This document shows positions 53,469-63,638 of a stretch of DNA of 64,000 nucleotides, piece by piece. Numbering within the stretch: position 1 is the stretch's first letter; each line of letters opens with the position of its first letter. The stretch is taken from NCBI GenBank assembly GCA_047619205.1, contig JBLHJR010000002.1, forward strand, positions 1 to 64,000, given 5' to 3'. Made by a program: the position numbers and the translations under genes. Below the pieces are notes generated by a model, which saw only the letters and a program-made list of their open reading frames with translations, ran no database searches and had not been told where the DNA came from. The stretch comes from Endobugula sp047619205 (GTDB lineage: Bacteria > Pseudomonadota > Gammaproteobacteria > Pseudomonadales > Cellvibrionaceae).

Positions 53469-53707
53469 TGCCTGTCTCTAGGCGATATGATTTATATTTT
53501 GCCTAATTGCTTTCTTGTGCTCGGAGGGGTGATGGTGCCATTATCAGTAAAGCTAGCGGAAGGTTGTCATGATAAGTTTTTTGCCCTCCCCCCAACTAAC
53601 AATATATTTATTGCTGGTTTTTTCATGTTTGCTTCGAAGCCGCCGACTATTGGCCTAATAACCAGTTCTACAATGGGCACCTATATACAAACTCAATTTT
53701 TTAAACG

Positions 53708-54943
53708 TTATTGATCAATGGCTTTTAGCTTAAGTTGGCTGTTCTGTTGATCAATTTGAAACTGAAATTTACGTAAAACATTCATGCCTAAAAGCCCAGA
53801 TGCGTGCGGGCCTGAAGGGTAGTCAAGAACGGCAATGTCAATATTTTCTAGGATGTGCTCTCCAATTTTAAGTTGCTTAAGGCGGTAAATTTCACCATTG
53901 ATTTCACCGTTAGCTGTTAGGAAGGTTTGCTTGTCTATGTATGACATGATTGCAGAGGATTTTATCGATTGATAGTAGGTTTTGGTAATGGTGGTTATGG
54001 ATGCTCCAGTATCTATCAGTAAATCAGTGTCGATGCCAGATAGCTCTACGTTAACAATAAATTGATTGGCTATTTTTTTTAGTGCAATAGAAGTGTCTAG
54101 TGAGTCATTCTTATCGGATTGGTTGTCTTCACTTGGTCCTAAGTGTGATTGTAATAGTGTTGAGACCTTTTCTTGCCATTGAGCCGAGGCTGCTAAACTA
54201 GTTGCTTCAGCTTTAGCTTGAAACTCATTTTTATTATATAAATATAATTCAATCAGACGGAATTGATTCTTGTCGCTTAGAAGGTCCCTGTCTTTTGCAT
54301 AAAGGTAGTGTTCTATTAACGTACTCCATTGTTGTTTCCCACTAAAAATTTGGTCGATAAAACCGATAAATTTTTGATATTCAATAGCTATTTTTTGTTT
54401 GTCGTTATTCGTGTAGGCATAACCAGACGCTAGTTGAAATGTACTGATGCTTTCATAAAACAAATAGCCGCTAGCCTGATTTTTAGCGAGTAATAACAGC
54501 ATGTCAGTATCATCATAAAAATCAGCTAAATAGTAATTAATCGCTTCGCTAATACGCGGGTGGTTTGTGGATGGCTGTTTACTTAATTGCTGAATGTGTT
54601 GGATCAATAATAGGCGTAAGTTTGCAGCGTTGGTTTCGGAGATGCGCCATACGGTATTATAAAAACTAATCGCCTCCGAATATTGAGCATCTTCTAATAG
54701 TTGGGTGAAAAGCGTTGGAAGTGGGAGTGGGTTTTCATCGCGGATGTCACAGCTGGGGGCTTTCTCGCAATTACACTGCGGAGTGATGGGCTCATCGGGC
54801 TTACTAAGAGTTAATGCGTCTTCTGTTATAGCGCATGCTTCTATGAATTGTGGGTTGGCGTTAATTTGTTGAGGCGCTTGATTTTTTAGACCAGCGAAAT
54901 AGCCTAGGCATAAAGCGATTGTTAAGGGTATGAACCATTTCAT
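53708..54943 (-). CDS. Membrane-anchored retropepsin-like aspartic protease
   Basis: A 411-residue protein. An N-terminal anchor or signal (MKWFIPLTIALCLGYFAG) is followed by a Cys-containing spacer, a helical repeat-rich middle (about 70-270) and a C-terminal clan AA retropepsin-like domain: VELSGIDTDLLIDTGASITT holds the catalytic Asp, and SGLLGMNVLRKFQF the second flap motif. One D-T-G site per chain implies a dimer. The ATG at 54943 is preferred to TTG at 54961. Proteins of this type are common in marine gammaproteobacteria; the substrate is unknown. Confidence 0.8.
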   Translation of the reverse strand: MKWFIPLTIALCLGYFAGLKNQAPQQINANPQFIEACAITEDALTLSKPDEPITPQCNCEKAPSCDIRDENPLPLPTLFTQLLEDAQYSEAISFYNTVWRISETNAANLRLLLIQHIQQLSKQPSTNHPRISEAINYYLADFYDDTDMLLLLAKNQASGYLFYESISTFQLASGYAYTNNDKQKIAIEYQKFIGFIDQIFSGKQQWSTLIEHYLYAKDRDLLSDKNQFRLIELYLYNKNEFQAKAEATSLAASAQWQEKVSTLLQSHLGPSEDNQSDKNDSLDTSIALKKIANQFIVNVELSGIDTDLLIDTGASITTITKTYYQSIKSSAIMSYIDKQTFLTANGEINGEIYRLKQLKIGEHILENIDIAVLDYPSGPHASGLLGMNVLRKFQFQIDQQNSQLKLKAIDQ

Positions 54944-55190
54944 ATTTATTGTTCTAGTCAATTCCAGAGATATTATGGTGGTGGTTGTTCAGTGTAATAA
55001 ATAGTCGCTGGTGTTGAACCAGTGATTTACATTTGACGTCGACCACTAATCGTATAGTAATTCTTAATGCATCTATAGTGAATTTTTAATGGTAGTGTAT
55101 AGGCGGCCTTAGATGAGGCTTGTTTATCGAATAAGGTGTTTCCTTATGCATGACTTTTAGGATGAGGTTGTCATATTCTTTGCCACATAA

Positions 55191-55225
55191 AAAAGCCCCA
55201 ATGATCAGGGATCATTGGGGCTTTT
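55191..55225. terminator. Bidirectional terminator of fusA2
   Basis: AAAAGCCCCAATGATC, AGG, GATCATTGGGGCTTTT: a perfect 16-base stem with T-runs on both strands, 25 bases after the EF-G2 stop. Confidence 0.93.
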
Positions 55226-55250
55226 AATTAAACAAATAAGTGTGAATTAT

Positions 55251-57338
55251 TTATTTTTTGTTGGCTTTACGTTCTTTCTCTTCGGCAATCACTTTCTCAG
55301 CGACACTGTTTGGACATGGTAGGTAATGAGCAAATTCCATTGAGAATTGACCGCGACCTGATGTCATTGTACGTAGTGTACCAATATAACCAAACATTTC
55401 AGAAAGTGGTACGTCAGCTTTAATGCGCACGCCGGTGATGCCTTTTTCTTGATCCTTGATCATGCCACGACGACGGTTAAGATCACCGATAACGTCACCT
55501 ACATGGTCATCAGGAGTGTATACATCTACATTCATGATGGGCTCAATCAATTGTGGGCCGGCTTTAGGCATAGATTGACGGAAGGCACCTTTTGCTGCAA
55601 TTTCAAACGCCACTGCTGATGAATCCACGGCGTGGAAACCACCATCATAAAGCTCGATTTCAACGTCTAATACTGGGAAAGCAGCAAGAGGACCTTCTGC
55701 CATCATGCCTTTAAAACCTTTTTCAATGGCGGGGAAAAATTCTTTAGGCACGTTACCACCAACAACCTTTGAGCTAAAGATAAAGCCAGTACCTGGCTCG
55801 CCAGGCTTAATTTTATAATCAATTTTACCAAACTGACCCGAACCACCTGATTGTTTTTTATGCGTGTAGCTATCATCAATTTCTTGAGTAATCGTTTCAC
55901 GATAAGCGACTTGAGGCTGGCCTACGGTTAGCTCAACACCATAAGTACGTTTAAGAATATCTACTTTAATATCTAAGTGAAGCTCGCCCATGCCTCTAAG
56001 GATAGTTTCGCCTGAGTCGATGTCGGTCTCAACGTGGAAAGTAGGGTCTTCTGCGACCATTTTACCGATAGCAACGCCCATTTTTTCAGAGCCGCCCTTA
56101 TCTTTAGGGGTAACGGCAATAGAAATAACGGGTTCAGGGAAAACCATCGCTTCAAGAGTAACGGGGTCTTTCGGATCACATAATGTGTGTCCAGTTTGTA
56201 CATTCTTCATACCCACAATCGCGATAATGTCACCGGCTTGTGCGCGGCTAATCTCGTTGCGGTCATCGGCATGCATTTCTACCATGCGGCCAATACGTTC
56301 AGTTTTACCCGTAAAGGTGTTGAGGATGGACATGCCTTTTTCAAGCACGCCAGAATAAACACGAATAAAGGTAAGAGCGCCAAAGCGATCATCCATAATT
56401 TTAAAGGCTAATGCTTTGAACGATGCTTCAGTAGTGACGACGGCGAATTCACCTGTTTCAACACCTTCCTCATCGGTTAATGGCTGCTGCTTTGCTTCTG
56501 TTGGGTTAGGTAGGTAGTCAACAACAGCATCTAGTATTAATTGGATGCCTTTGTTTTTAAAGGCTGAGCCACAATAGGTGGGGAAGAAGTCTAGAGCGAT
56601 AGTGCCTTTACGGACACAGCGCTTAAGCTCTTCAATAGTAGGTTCTTCACCATCCATATAAGACATCATTATGTCATCGTCTTGGTCAACAACGGTTTCA
56701 ATCAGTTTTTCACGGTATTCAGCGACTTGATCAACCATGTCGGCAGGAATATCAACAATTTCAAAGTTCTCAGGTAAACCTGTGTCATCCCAAACAAACG
56801 CTTTTTGGGTTAGTAGGTCAACAACGCCGACAAATTCTTCTTCGCGTCCAATGGGTAGCGTCATAACGACTGGGTTTGCTCCGAGTACTTTCTCAACTTG
56901 CCCCACTACACGTAAAAAGTCTGCACCCATACGGTCTAGTTTGTTAACAAAGATGATGCGGGCCACTTCAGAGTCATTCGCATAGCGCCAGTTAGTTTCT
57001 GACTGAGGTTCAACACCACCAGATCCACAGAATACGCCGACACCACCGTCTAATACTTTTAGTGAGCGGTAAACTTCTACTGTGAAATCAACGTGTCCTG
57101 GTGTATCAATGATGTTGAAGCGGTGATCTTTCCAGAAACAAGTAGTTGCTGCAGACTGAATAGTAATCCCACGCTCTTGTTCTTGATCCATAAAGTCAGT
57201 AGTCGCCGCGCCATCATGCACTTCGCCGGTCTTATGGATTTTACCCGTGAGCTTTAGAATGCGTTCTGTTGTAGTGGTCTTGCCCGCATCAACGTGGGCA
57301 AAGATACCAATATTTCTGTAATGGGATAAATCAGTCAT
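55251..57338 (-). CDS. fusA2: Elongation factor G, second copy
   Basis: A 695-residue EF-G paralogue. G1 AHVDAGKTTTTE, G3 DTPGHVDFTVE, G4 NKLDRMG and the domain IV region KKQSGGSGQFGKIDYKIKPG are intact. The frame extends 25 codons upstream, but ATG 57338 (MTDLSHYRNIGIF) matches the family start. It differs markedly from the str copy. EF-G2 copies are known from Pseudomonas (FusA2), where copies divide translocation and recycling. It is monocistronic, with its own terminator. Confidence 0.95.
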   Translation of the reverse strand: MTDLSHYRNIGIFAHVDAGKTTTTERILKLTGKIHKTGEVHDGAATTDFMDQEQERGITIQSAATTCFWKDHRFNIIDTPGHVDFTVEVYRSLKVLDGGVGVFCGSGGVEPQSETNWRYANDSEVARIIFVNKLDRMGADFLRVVGQVEKVLGANPVVMTLPIGREEEFVGVVDLLTQKAFVWDDTGLPENFEIVDIPADMVDQVAEYREKLIETVVDQDDDIMMSYMDGEEPTIEELKRCVRKGTIALDFFPTYCGSAFKNKGIQLILDAVVDYLPNPTEAKQQPLTDEEGVETGEFAVVTTEASFKALAFKIMDDRFGALTFIRVYSGVLEKGMSILNTFTGKTERIGRMVEMHADDRNEISRAQAGDIIAIVGMKNVQTGHTLCDPKDPVTLEAMVFPEPVISIAVTPKDKGGSEKMGVAIGKMVAEDPTFHVETDIDSGETILRGMGELHLDIKVDILKRTYGVELTVGQPQVAYRETITQEIDDSYTHKKQSGGSGQFGKIDYKIKPGEPGTGFIFSSKVVGGNVPKEFFPAIEKGFKGMMAEGPLAAFPVLDVEIELYDGGFHAVDSSAVAFEIAAKGAFRQSMPKAGPQLIEPIMNVDVYTPDDHVGDVIGDLNRRRGMIKDQEKGITGVRIKADVPLSEMFGYIGTLRTMTSGRGQFSMEFAHYLPCPNSVAEKVIAEEKERKANKK

Positions 57339-57841
57339 GTGAATTACTCGTTGGTTTTGCTGGTTTACTGTGTAAATGAATTTGGTCAAAAATAGCGCGG
57401 CATTATATAGCAAGAGCGACCTTTTGTTGAGGAAAAATACAAAAATAGCGTGTTTACACTTGAATAAAATGGAATGGGGGGGGTCGAGGGCTAAATAAGG
57501 GCTTTTACCTTGCTTTTTTTATCAAGTCGGCTGCTTATCTGTGCGCTTAATGCAGCGCTATCACTATCGCGAAAAACCCATATGCAGCGCAAAGTGTATC
57601 TATGCTGATAGCATGAGTTGAATCCGTGCTTTGCGTTGTTTGGGTGTTAGTAAAATGGTAATGGTAATTTTAGTCATCATGTTGTGTTGATCTAACTGGG
57701 ATTTGTAAGGTGCGTTTTATGTATATCAGTCCCTTTTTTTATTGCCTTATAATCTTATAGTGAAGTTGTTATTGGTAAACGTATGGTTTTATAGTGGTAG
57801 GTCGCGAATAACGCATGATGTAATGGAGATGTAACACTCTT
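57339..57841. other. Divergent intergenic region
   Basis: 503 bases between divergent fusA2 and the PAS-GGDEF-EAL gene. I see a direct repeat TGCAGCGC (57551-57558 and 57583-57590), a small ATGCT/AGCAT palindrome near 57605 and a run of eight G near 57474. No gene, no clear operator, and no promoter of consensus quality. Confidence 0.5.
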
Positions 57842-60706
57842 ATGCAGCAATTTCAGCGTGAACAAGCAGTGCTTGATTCTATGAGTGCTAATACAGTGTT
57901 GATCGATCAGCAGGGTGAGATATTAGTTGCCAATGCTGCTTGGAATAAATTTACACAGGTCAATGCAGGTCATCAGGATAAGTGTGGTGCGGGCAACAAT
58001 TATATCGCAGTCTGTCAGGGAGATGGACACACAAAAAAAATACGTGATGGCATAAAACAAGTGCTGACGGGTGAAATGCCTAAGTTTGAGCTCTGCTACC
58101 CTTGCCATAGCGAGAAGGAGAAGCGTTGGTATTCTGTTACGGCAATGCCCTACCTATGTGATCAAGACAATGTACGCGCGTTAATTAGTCATCATAATGT
58201 GACTAAGTTTGTAAAGCATCAGCACATTGCTGAAACACGGGAAAATCTTTATAGCTCGGTGATTAATTCATTGATGGAGGGTGTTTTAATCCAAGACCAG
58301 CGGGGTCGAATTGAAACCTGTAATCAAGCCGCTGAGTTATTGCTGGGTTTATCTAGAGCCAGCATGGAAGAAGCAAGCTCAATAGTGCCTTTGCAGCAGA
58401 TGTGGCGGCAAGATGGTCAGCCATTTCATGTAGATGATTACCCTCCAATCGTGGCATTACAAACGGGGCAAGCGGTGTGTAATATCATTGTTGGATTGGG
58501 TGATGATCAGCATGTGCTGACGTGGCTAAAGGTAAGTTCCCAGCCTATTTTTGAAGCTCCTGACAGTCTACAGCCTTCTGCCATAGTGACTACCTTAGTC
58601 TCCGTCACAGAAGAATTACACCAAAATCAACAATTACGCGAGTTGAGTTCACGCTTTGATTTAGCCATTAGTTGCGCGGGTATTGGTGTATGGGATTGGT
58701 GTATAGATGATGGTCATCTTATCTGGGATGATAATATGTTTGCACTCTATCGCGTAGAGCGCAATGATTATAGTGATGTTTACAAACTTTGGCGTCAGTG
58801 TGTTCACCCTGATGATATAGCATCAGTTGAGCGACAATTACAGTTGTGCTTGCAAACTAACATTCCTTTCGAGCAAGATTATCGCATACGCTGGCCAGAT
58901 AATTCGGAGCGTGTGATTCGGCCTTTTGCTATCGTCCATCACGACTCGAGAGGTAAGCCAGTCCGTATGGTGGGTGTTAATCAGGACGTTACCGAGCTAA
59001 GTTTAGCGCAGCAAGTGTTAAGTGAAAGCCAAAACCGATTGCAATTGTTGGTACATAACTTACCTGTTGGTGCAGTCTATCTCGAGGGTGATCGCGTGTT
59101 GATGAATGCAGCGGCAGTGACCATGACGGGATATCTGCAGAGCGAAATTGCTTCTGTGTCTGAATGGTTTGAGATGCTGTTGGGAGAGCAAGCGGTAGAT
59201 GTGTTTAAGCAATATCATAGAGATCGTAATGCGGCTTTTCCAGTTAAGCGTAGTTACGAGTACCGGCACAAAAATGGAGAACAACGTTGGCTTGAGTTTG
59301 ATGGTTTTATTTATGAGGGTGGTGAAGCCTGGATTGTGGTCGATATTACCGAGCGTAAAAATACAGAGGGTAAGTTGGAGCGCTTGGCTTTTTTCGATTC
59401 TCTCACACAGCTACCTAATCGTTCGAATTTTGAAACAGCATTAAATAAAGCCTTGTTTAATGCTGAGCGTCACAACTTAAATTTTGCGCTATTGCTGCTG
59501 GATATGGATCAGTTTAAGCGTATTAACGACACCTATGGGCATCCCATAGGTGATAAGTTATTAGTCTTGTTCAGTGAGCGCTTGAAAAAGCGTTTGCGTG
59601 AGGGGGATATAGTGGCTCGTTTAGGCGGAGATGAATTTATTGTTTTGGTTCAAAATATTAAGGCGTCAACTGAAATTGCTAAGCTGGCACAATGTTTAAT
59701 TGCTGAGTTACAGGCGCCTTATGACATCGAGAATGATTTTAAAGTCACTGTGTCTGTCAGTATCGGTATTAGTCTTTATCCCTCTCATGCAAAAGACAGT
59801 ATGCGCTTGTTGCGTAATGCGGATACGGCTATGTATTTAGCTAAAGCGAAAGGGCGCAATACCTACCGCTTTTATTCTGAGGATCTAACGGATGCGGTTG
59901 AAAAGCGCATGGCAATTGAAAACCAATTGCGTAAGGCGATACAGCTAAAGCAGTTCTTTGTTTGTTATCAGCCATTATTCGATACCGTGACAGGTTTAGT
60001 AGTGGGGGCTGAGGCGTTAATACGCTGGCAATACCAGCAAAATTATATATTGCTGCCAGAGGAATTTATTTTTATTGCAGAAGAGTTGGGTTTGATGGAT
60101 TCGGTCGGCGAGTGGGTTTTACAGCAGGCTTGCGAGGATATGGCGCGTTGGCTTAAGGCGGGTTTTTCACTTGCTAAGGTGTCGATTAACCTTTCATCGT
60201 CTCAATTTGAAAGTGGTAATCTATCAACAGTGATACTTAATCATTTAGAAGCGGCACAATTACCGGCTGAGTGTTTGGAAATTGAGATAACGGAAAATAC
60301 ATTGCTATCTCAAAGTGATGAGGTGGAAAAGGTGGCTTCTCGTTTACAGCCTAGGGGGGTGAGTTTTTCCATCGATGATTTTGGTGCTGGATATTCTTCA
60401 CTGGCGTATCTTAAGCGTTCTTGTTTTGATCGAATTAAAATAGACCGTAGTTTTATTGCTCAGATACCACAAGATGAAGATGGTGTTCAACTGGTAAATA
60501 CCATTATCAATATGGGCCATAATTTGGGTTTTTCTGTGGTTGCTGAGGGTGTTGAGACACAGCAGCAGCTGGACTTTTTGCGTGACCTATCCTGTGATGC
60601 CTGTCAGGGTTTTCTGCTTGGCGAGCCTATGTTGGCTTGTCAGTTTGAGGGTTTGTTGAGTGATGCTTCACCACCGGTGGTATTAAATAAAAGCTTGAAG
60701 GTTTAG
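57842..60706 (+). CDS. Multi-PAS GGDEF-EAL c-di-GMP enzyme
   Basis: A 954-residue soluble protein without membrane segments. Four PAS-like domains follow one another (about 8-125, 133-255, 270-388 and 395-505), then GGDEF (515-680; GGDEF at 595-599, with REGD inhibitory site before it) and EAL (695-945; GAEALIRWQYQQ, FSIDDFGAGYSS, VAEGVETQQQ). Both enzyme domains keep catalytic residues. The first PAS contains four Cys (CGAG, CQ, CYPC), which might sense redox or hold a cofactor. It is followed by a response regulator with the same output domains. Confidence 0.93.
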   Translation: MQQFQREQAVLDSMSANTVLIDQQGEILVANAAWNKFTQVNAGHQDKCGAGNNYIAVCQGDGHTKKIRDGIKQVLTGEMPKFELCYPCHSEKEKRWYSVTAMPYLCDQDNVRALISHHNVTKFVKHQHIAETRENLYSSVINSLMEGVLIQDQRGRIETCNQAAELLLGLSRASMEEASSIVPLQQMWRQDGQPFHVDDYPPIVALQTGQAVCNIIVGLGDDQHVLTWLKVSSQPIFEAPDSLQPSAIVTTLVSVTEELHQNQQLRELSSRFDLAISCAGIGVWDWCIDDGHLIWDDNMFALYRVERNDYSDVYKLWRQCVHPDDIASVERQLQLCLQTNIPFEQDYRIRWPDNSERVIRPFAIVHHDSRGKPVRMVGVNQDVTELSLAQQVLSESQNRLQLLVHNLPVGAVYLEGDRVLMNAAAVTMTGYLQSEIASVSEWFEMLLGEQAVDVFKQYHRDRNAAFPVKRSYEYRHKNGEQRWLEFDGFIYEGGEAWIVVDITERKNTEGKLERLAFFDSLTQLPNRSNFETALNKALFNAERHNLNFALLLLDMDQFKRINDTYGHPIGDKLLVLFSERLKKRLREGDIVARLGGDEFIVLVQNIKASTEIAKLAQCLIAELQAPYDIENDFKVTVSVSIGISLYPSHAKDSMRLLRNADTAMYLAKAKGRNTYRFYSEDLTDAVEKRMAIENQLRKAIQLKQFFVCYQPLFDTVTGLVVGAEALIRWQYQQNYILLPEEFIFIAEELGLMDSVGEWVLQQACEDMARWLKAGFSLAKVSINLSSSQFESGNLSTVILNHLEAAQLPAECLEIEITENTLLSQSDEVEKVASRLQPRGVSFSIDDFGAGYSSLAYLKRSCFDRIKIDRSFIAQIPQDEDGVQLVNTIINMGHNLGFSVVAEGVETQQQLDFLRDLSCDACQGFLLGEPMLACQFEGLLSDASPPVVLNKSLKV

Positions 60707-60885
60707 TGTTTTTTGGTGTGACTGTTTGCGCCGACTTTTTTGTTGATGCCTGCATCTCAGGCCTAGAAAATAAAAAGTTATCGGTATCAATTTAGCGCTA
60801 TTTATTGGCAGTGGTGTATACATATTATTTTTTTGAGCTTATTGTTGGAAATTTATTGTGAGATTAATCAGTAAGGGTTGTCTGC

Positions 60886-62616
60886 ATGAATATTGATGTA
60901 GGGTATAAATTATTGATGGTTGAGGATTCAACTATTGATAGGCGTGTTTATAATCGCTTGTTGGCAAATACATCGTTAATATTTACGCTTATCGTTGAGG
61001 CGCCGAGTATTGCCGATGCCGTTGAAGCAATGAAAGCGGATGATTTTGATGTTGTCTTAGTAGATTACTGTCTTCCTGATGGCAATGGTCTAGAGTTTAC
61101 GCAGCGGCTGAATGTTGACATGTTGAGTCGGCCATTGGCTATTATCGCATTAACCTCACATCATGAACAAAAATTGGCTGTTGAGTGGATGAAGGGTGGC
61201 GCCCATGATTTCCTGGTTAAAGAAAAAATATCTCCTAAGGCGTTAGAGCATGCATTGCGTCAAGCGATGGAAAAAGCCTACCTGCAGCATGAAGTTTCCT
61301 TTATGGCTACCCATGATAGTTTAACGCAAGCGGTGAACCGACGTTGCTTGGTTGATCGTTTACAGTTGGCGATTAATAGTCATGCACGCGACGGTGCTTG
61401 TTTTAGTGTGATCTACATTGATATTGATCGCTTTAAATTCATCAATGATAACTATGGTCATAGCGTTGGTGATGAGATGTTGGTGACGATGGTGGAGCGG
61501 GTGAAATCGGTTGTTCGTGTGAATGATACCATTGGTCGGCTCGGAGGCGATGAGTTCTTATTGATCATTGAAAATACCAATACGATAAATATTGAATATA
61601 TATTACAGAAAATTTTAATCTCTATGGAAGAGACACCGGTCATTGATGGGCAGGAAATTCCTTTCACTATATCCTTGGGGGTGGCTGCTTTCCCTAGTGC
61701 GGGTCATACGCCTTCGGTGTTGATCTCAGCTGCAGATCAGGCGTTGTTCGAGGTAAAGCGCAGCGGTCGTGCGGGTTACTTGCATTTTAATGAAGCGCTT
61801 TATCAGCGTTTTCGTCGGCAGATATGTATTGATCGTATGCTTGCGGTAGCGATTAAAAAAGGTGAGTTGTCGATTGTTGCCCAGCCAATTTTATGTGCCC
61901 AGTCGTTGGCTATTCGGCGTTTTGAAATGTTGACGCGTTGGGAAAGTAAAATATTGGGATCTATTAGCCCCAGTGAATTCATCCCAAGATTAAAGAATCT
62001 CAGTTTACAAGGCCAGTTTACTCAATGGTTATTGGATGCGACGCTGGCACAATTCGCCCAGTTGTATGCCGTTGATTCTGATTTGAAGGTGGCGATTAAC
62101 TTTTCAGTTCAAGCCTTGTTAAATACTAATTTTATCGAATTGCTTAGTGAAAAATTAACTACAAATAAAATACCGGCTAGTGCGGTAGAGTTGGAAATTA
62201 TAGAAACCGATTTAATGGAAAATTTTGAGGTGATGATTACGCAACTCCATCTGTTGCGTGATATGGGTGTGAGTATTGCCATTGATGATTTTGGGGCGGG
62301 TTATTCTAGTTTTCGCTATCTGGCAGATTTGCCCATTGATACCGTAAAAATCGATCAAAAATTTCTTATCGATGTGCCCGAGAATCAGCGCCATTGTGAG
62401 GTGATTGATGGCATTATGGCCCTGTGTCATCGCTTAAAGTTAAGCGTGGTGACCGAGGGTGTAGAAACCGAGGGGCAGCTTGAGTTTATGCGTACCCATG
62501 AGACGCAATTGATTCAGGGGTTTTTTATTGGTGAGCCGCATCCCTTGAGTTATTATCTACACGTAATAACTGTGGCGTCGAGTACAGGGGGCATATCTTC
62601 TTCCTCAATGGCTTGA
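60886..62616 (+). CDS. Response regulator with GGDEF and EAL domains
   Basis: A 576-residue protein: receiver (8-125; acidic pair E13-D14, phosphorylation site D60 in VLVDYCLPDG, K112), GGDEF (140-300; GGDEF near 220-224 with an RVND I-site) and EAL (310-560). The EAL motif reads FEMLTRW, not EAL-RW, but the other metal and catalytic residues (N in INFSVQ, DDFGAGYSS, K in VKIDQKF, E in TEGVET) are kept. No histidine kinase is nearby. It probably works with the adjacent PAS protein, 180 bases upstream. Confidence 0.92.
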   Translation: MNIDVGYKLLMVEDSTIDRRVYNRLLANTSLIFTLIVEAPSIADAVEAMKADDFDVVLVDYCLPDGNGLEFTQRLNVDMLSRPLAIIALTSHHEQKLAVEWMKGGAHDFLVKEKISPKALEHALRQAMEKAYLQHEVSFMATHDSLTQAVNRRCLVDRLQLAINSHARDGACFSVIYIDIDRFKFINDNYGHSVGDEMLVTMVERVKSVVRVNDTIGRLGGDEFLLIIENTNTINIEYILQKILISMEETPVIDGQEIPFTISLGVAAFPSAGHTPSVLISAADQALFEVKRSGRAGYLHFNEALYQRFRRQICIDRMLAVAIKKGELSIVAQPILCAQSLAIRRFEMLTRWESKILGSISPSEFIPRLKNLSLQGQFTQWLLDATLAQFAQLYAVDSDLKVAINFSVQALLNTNFIELLSEKLTTNKIPASAVELEIIETDLMENFEVMITQLHLLRDMGVSIAIDDFGAGYSSFRYLADLPIDTVKIDQKFLIDVPENQRHCEVIDGIMALCHRLKLSVVTEGVETEGQLEFMRTHETQLIQGFFIGEPHPLSYYLHVITVASSTGGISSSSMA

Positions 62617-62913
62617 TGGTTTTTTGTATTCTGTTCGCAGTAATAGAGTGCTTCGTTGATCAGCGATAGGGAGCCTAGCCGGCCAAAGAGCCTCGTTGTC
62701 TCGCCAGAATGGTGCCCTCGGCGAGGTCAAAGCACCATTAGTCGGCAATAGGGTGTACAGGTGTCCGAGCTTTAAATTCCCAAGCATTATTTATTATTCT
62801 CCCCCAGACAAAGCTCCCAATGCTAGAGATAATACAGTCAAGGCTGTGGTTGTGTGGCCTGAGACGTCGCGCTTTATTTTTTGTGTTGCGATGACTTGAC
62901 CCGATTAAAGAAC

Positions 62914-63033
62914 ATGGCTTTGGCTTTGGCTTTGGCGTTGTTTGGCTGGCTGCTAGTGGCTGTAGGAATTATCGGTGTGTGTTTGCAGATTTCCTTGGCA
63001 ATAATGAAAGGTATTATTAGTGTAGAGATATAA
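62914..63033 (+). CDS. Possible small membrane peptide
   Basis: A 39-codon frame starting MALALALALFGWLLVAVGII, then GVCLQISLAIMKGIISVEI. It is one hydrophobic helix. The first codons come from a GGCTTT triple repeat, so chance is a real possibility. Only a weak AAAG lies before the ATG. No known homologue comes to mind. Confidence 0.25.
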   Translation: MALALALALFGWLLVAVGIIGVCLQISLAIMKGIISVEI

Positions 63034-63144
63034 TTCATGACTGGGTGCATGAGTGTCACCTATTCCCGTATTGTTAGTAAATTAGGGATGGAATGCGAAG
63101 TTATAGTGGATATAAGGCAAAGTCTTAAAGTTTTAGGGGGTCAC

Positions 63145-63204
63145 TATGGCGGAGTATTTACATGCAGATCGCCATGGTGTTGTTTATATTCTCGAGGGTC
63201 AATG
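63145..63204 (+). pseudogene. Stopped gene remnant with strong ribosome-binding site
   Basis: AGGGGG lies six bases before ATG 63145. The frame reads MAEYLHADRHGVVYILEGQ, then TGA, then continues as PSIEVMQQDVLSCDTRDEG before another stop; another frame later reads CVIIAVDLVVKN. The pattern is loosely like a STAS-type domain beginning, but this is a guess. It appears to be a decayed gene. Confidence 0.3.
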
Positions 63205-63531
63205 ACCGAGCATCGAGGTGATGCAGCAAGACGTGTTAAGTTGCGATACGCGGGATGAGGGCTTAGATACGGTGCATTGAATAGAAAACACCTCGGGTAA
63301 GCCCTGCGTTATTATCGCGGTAGACTTGGTGGTTAAGAATTAAGGGGCTAAGTCTCTTGCAAAAGCTCTGTCACACAGACGGTGGAAGAGTTTTTGTGTG
63401 TGTTTACTGTATTGTGGATGAGGTAATTGTCGTATGCCTATTGTTTTTCTTTGCGCTAAGCCAAAAAGGCCCACTATTTCGGACGAAGGTTTATTTATAT
63501 GGATATTCTATCAATTAAATCAATATAACGG

Positions 63532-63560
63532 TTGACGACCTACCCCCTCATCCATATAAT
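63532..63560 (+). promoter_or_regulatory. Sigma70 promoter of the S10 operon
   Basis: TTGACG (63532-63537), a 17-base spacer and a consensus TATAAT (63555-63560), about 75 bases before rpsJ. It lets the S10 operon run independently of the str operon. Confidence 0.92.
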
Positions 63561-63638
63561 CACGCCTCCATTTTACAGGGGTATGTCTAAAGGCAGCCGG
63601 CTGTAATCGTTCTTTAAGATTGTTGGAGTTTAGTTGCA

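Larger units (their letters stand above)
62617..63531. other. About 0.9 kb of apparently decayed DNA
   Basis: Between the response regulator and the rpsJ promoter no long gene is supported. Short frames on both strands lack start signals or family features. Two pieces stand out: a possible 39-residue membrane peptide (62914-63033) and a well-initiated but immediately stopped frame (63145). Confidence 0.5.

Noticed and set aside
53487..53714. 75-codon plus-strand frame between tuf copy 2 and the aspartic protease
   Set aside because: No ribosome-binding site, no family features, and it reaches into the 3' end of the protease gene on the other strand.
62605..62899. Overlapping frames on both strands after the response regulator
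   Set aside because: Short, without start signals or family traits; they mirror each other and look like chance frames.
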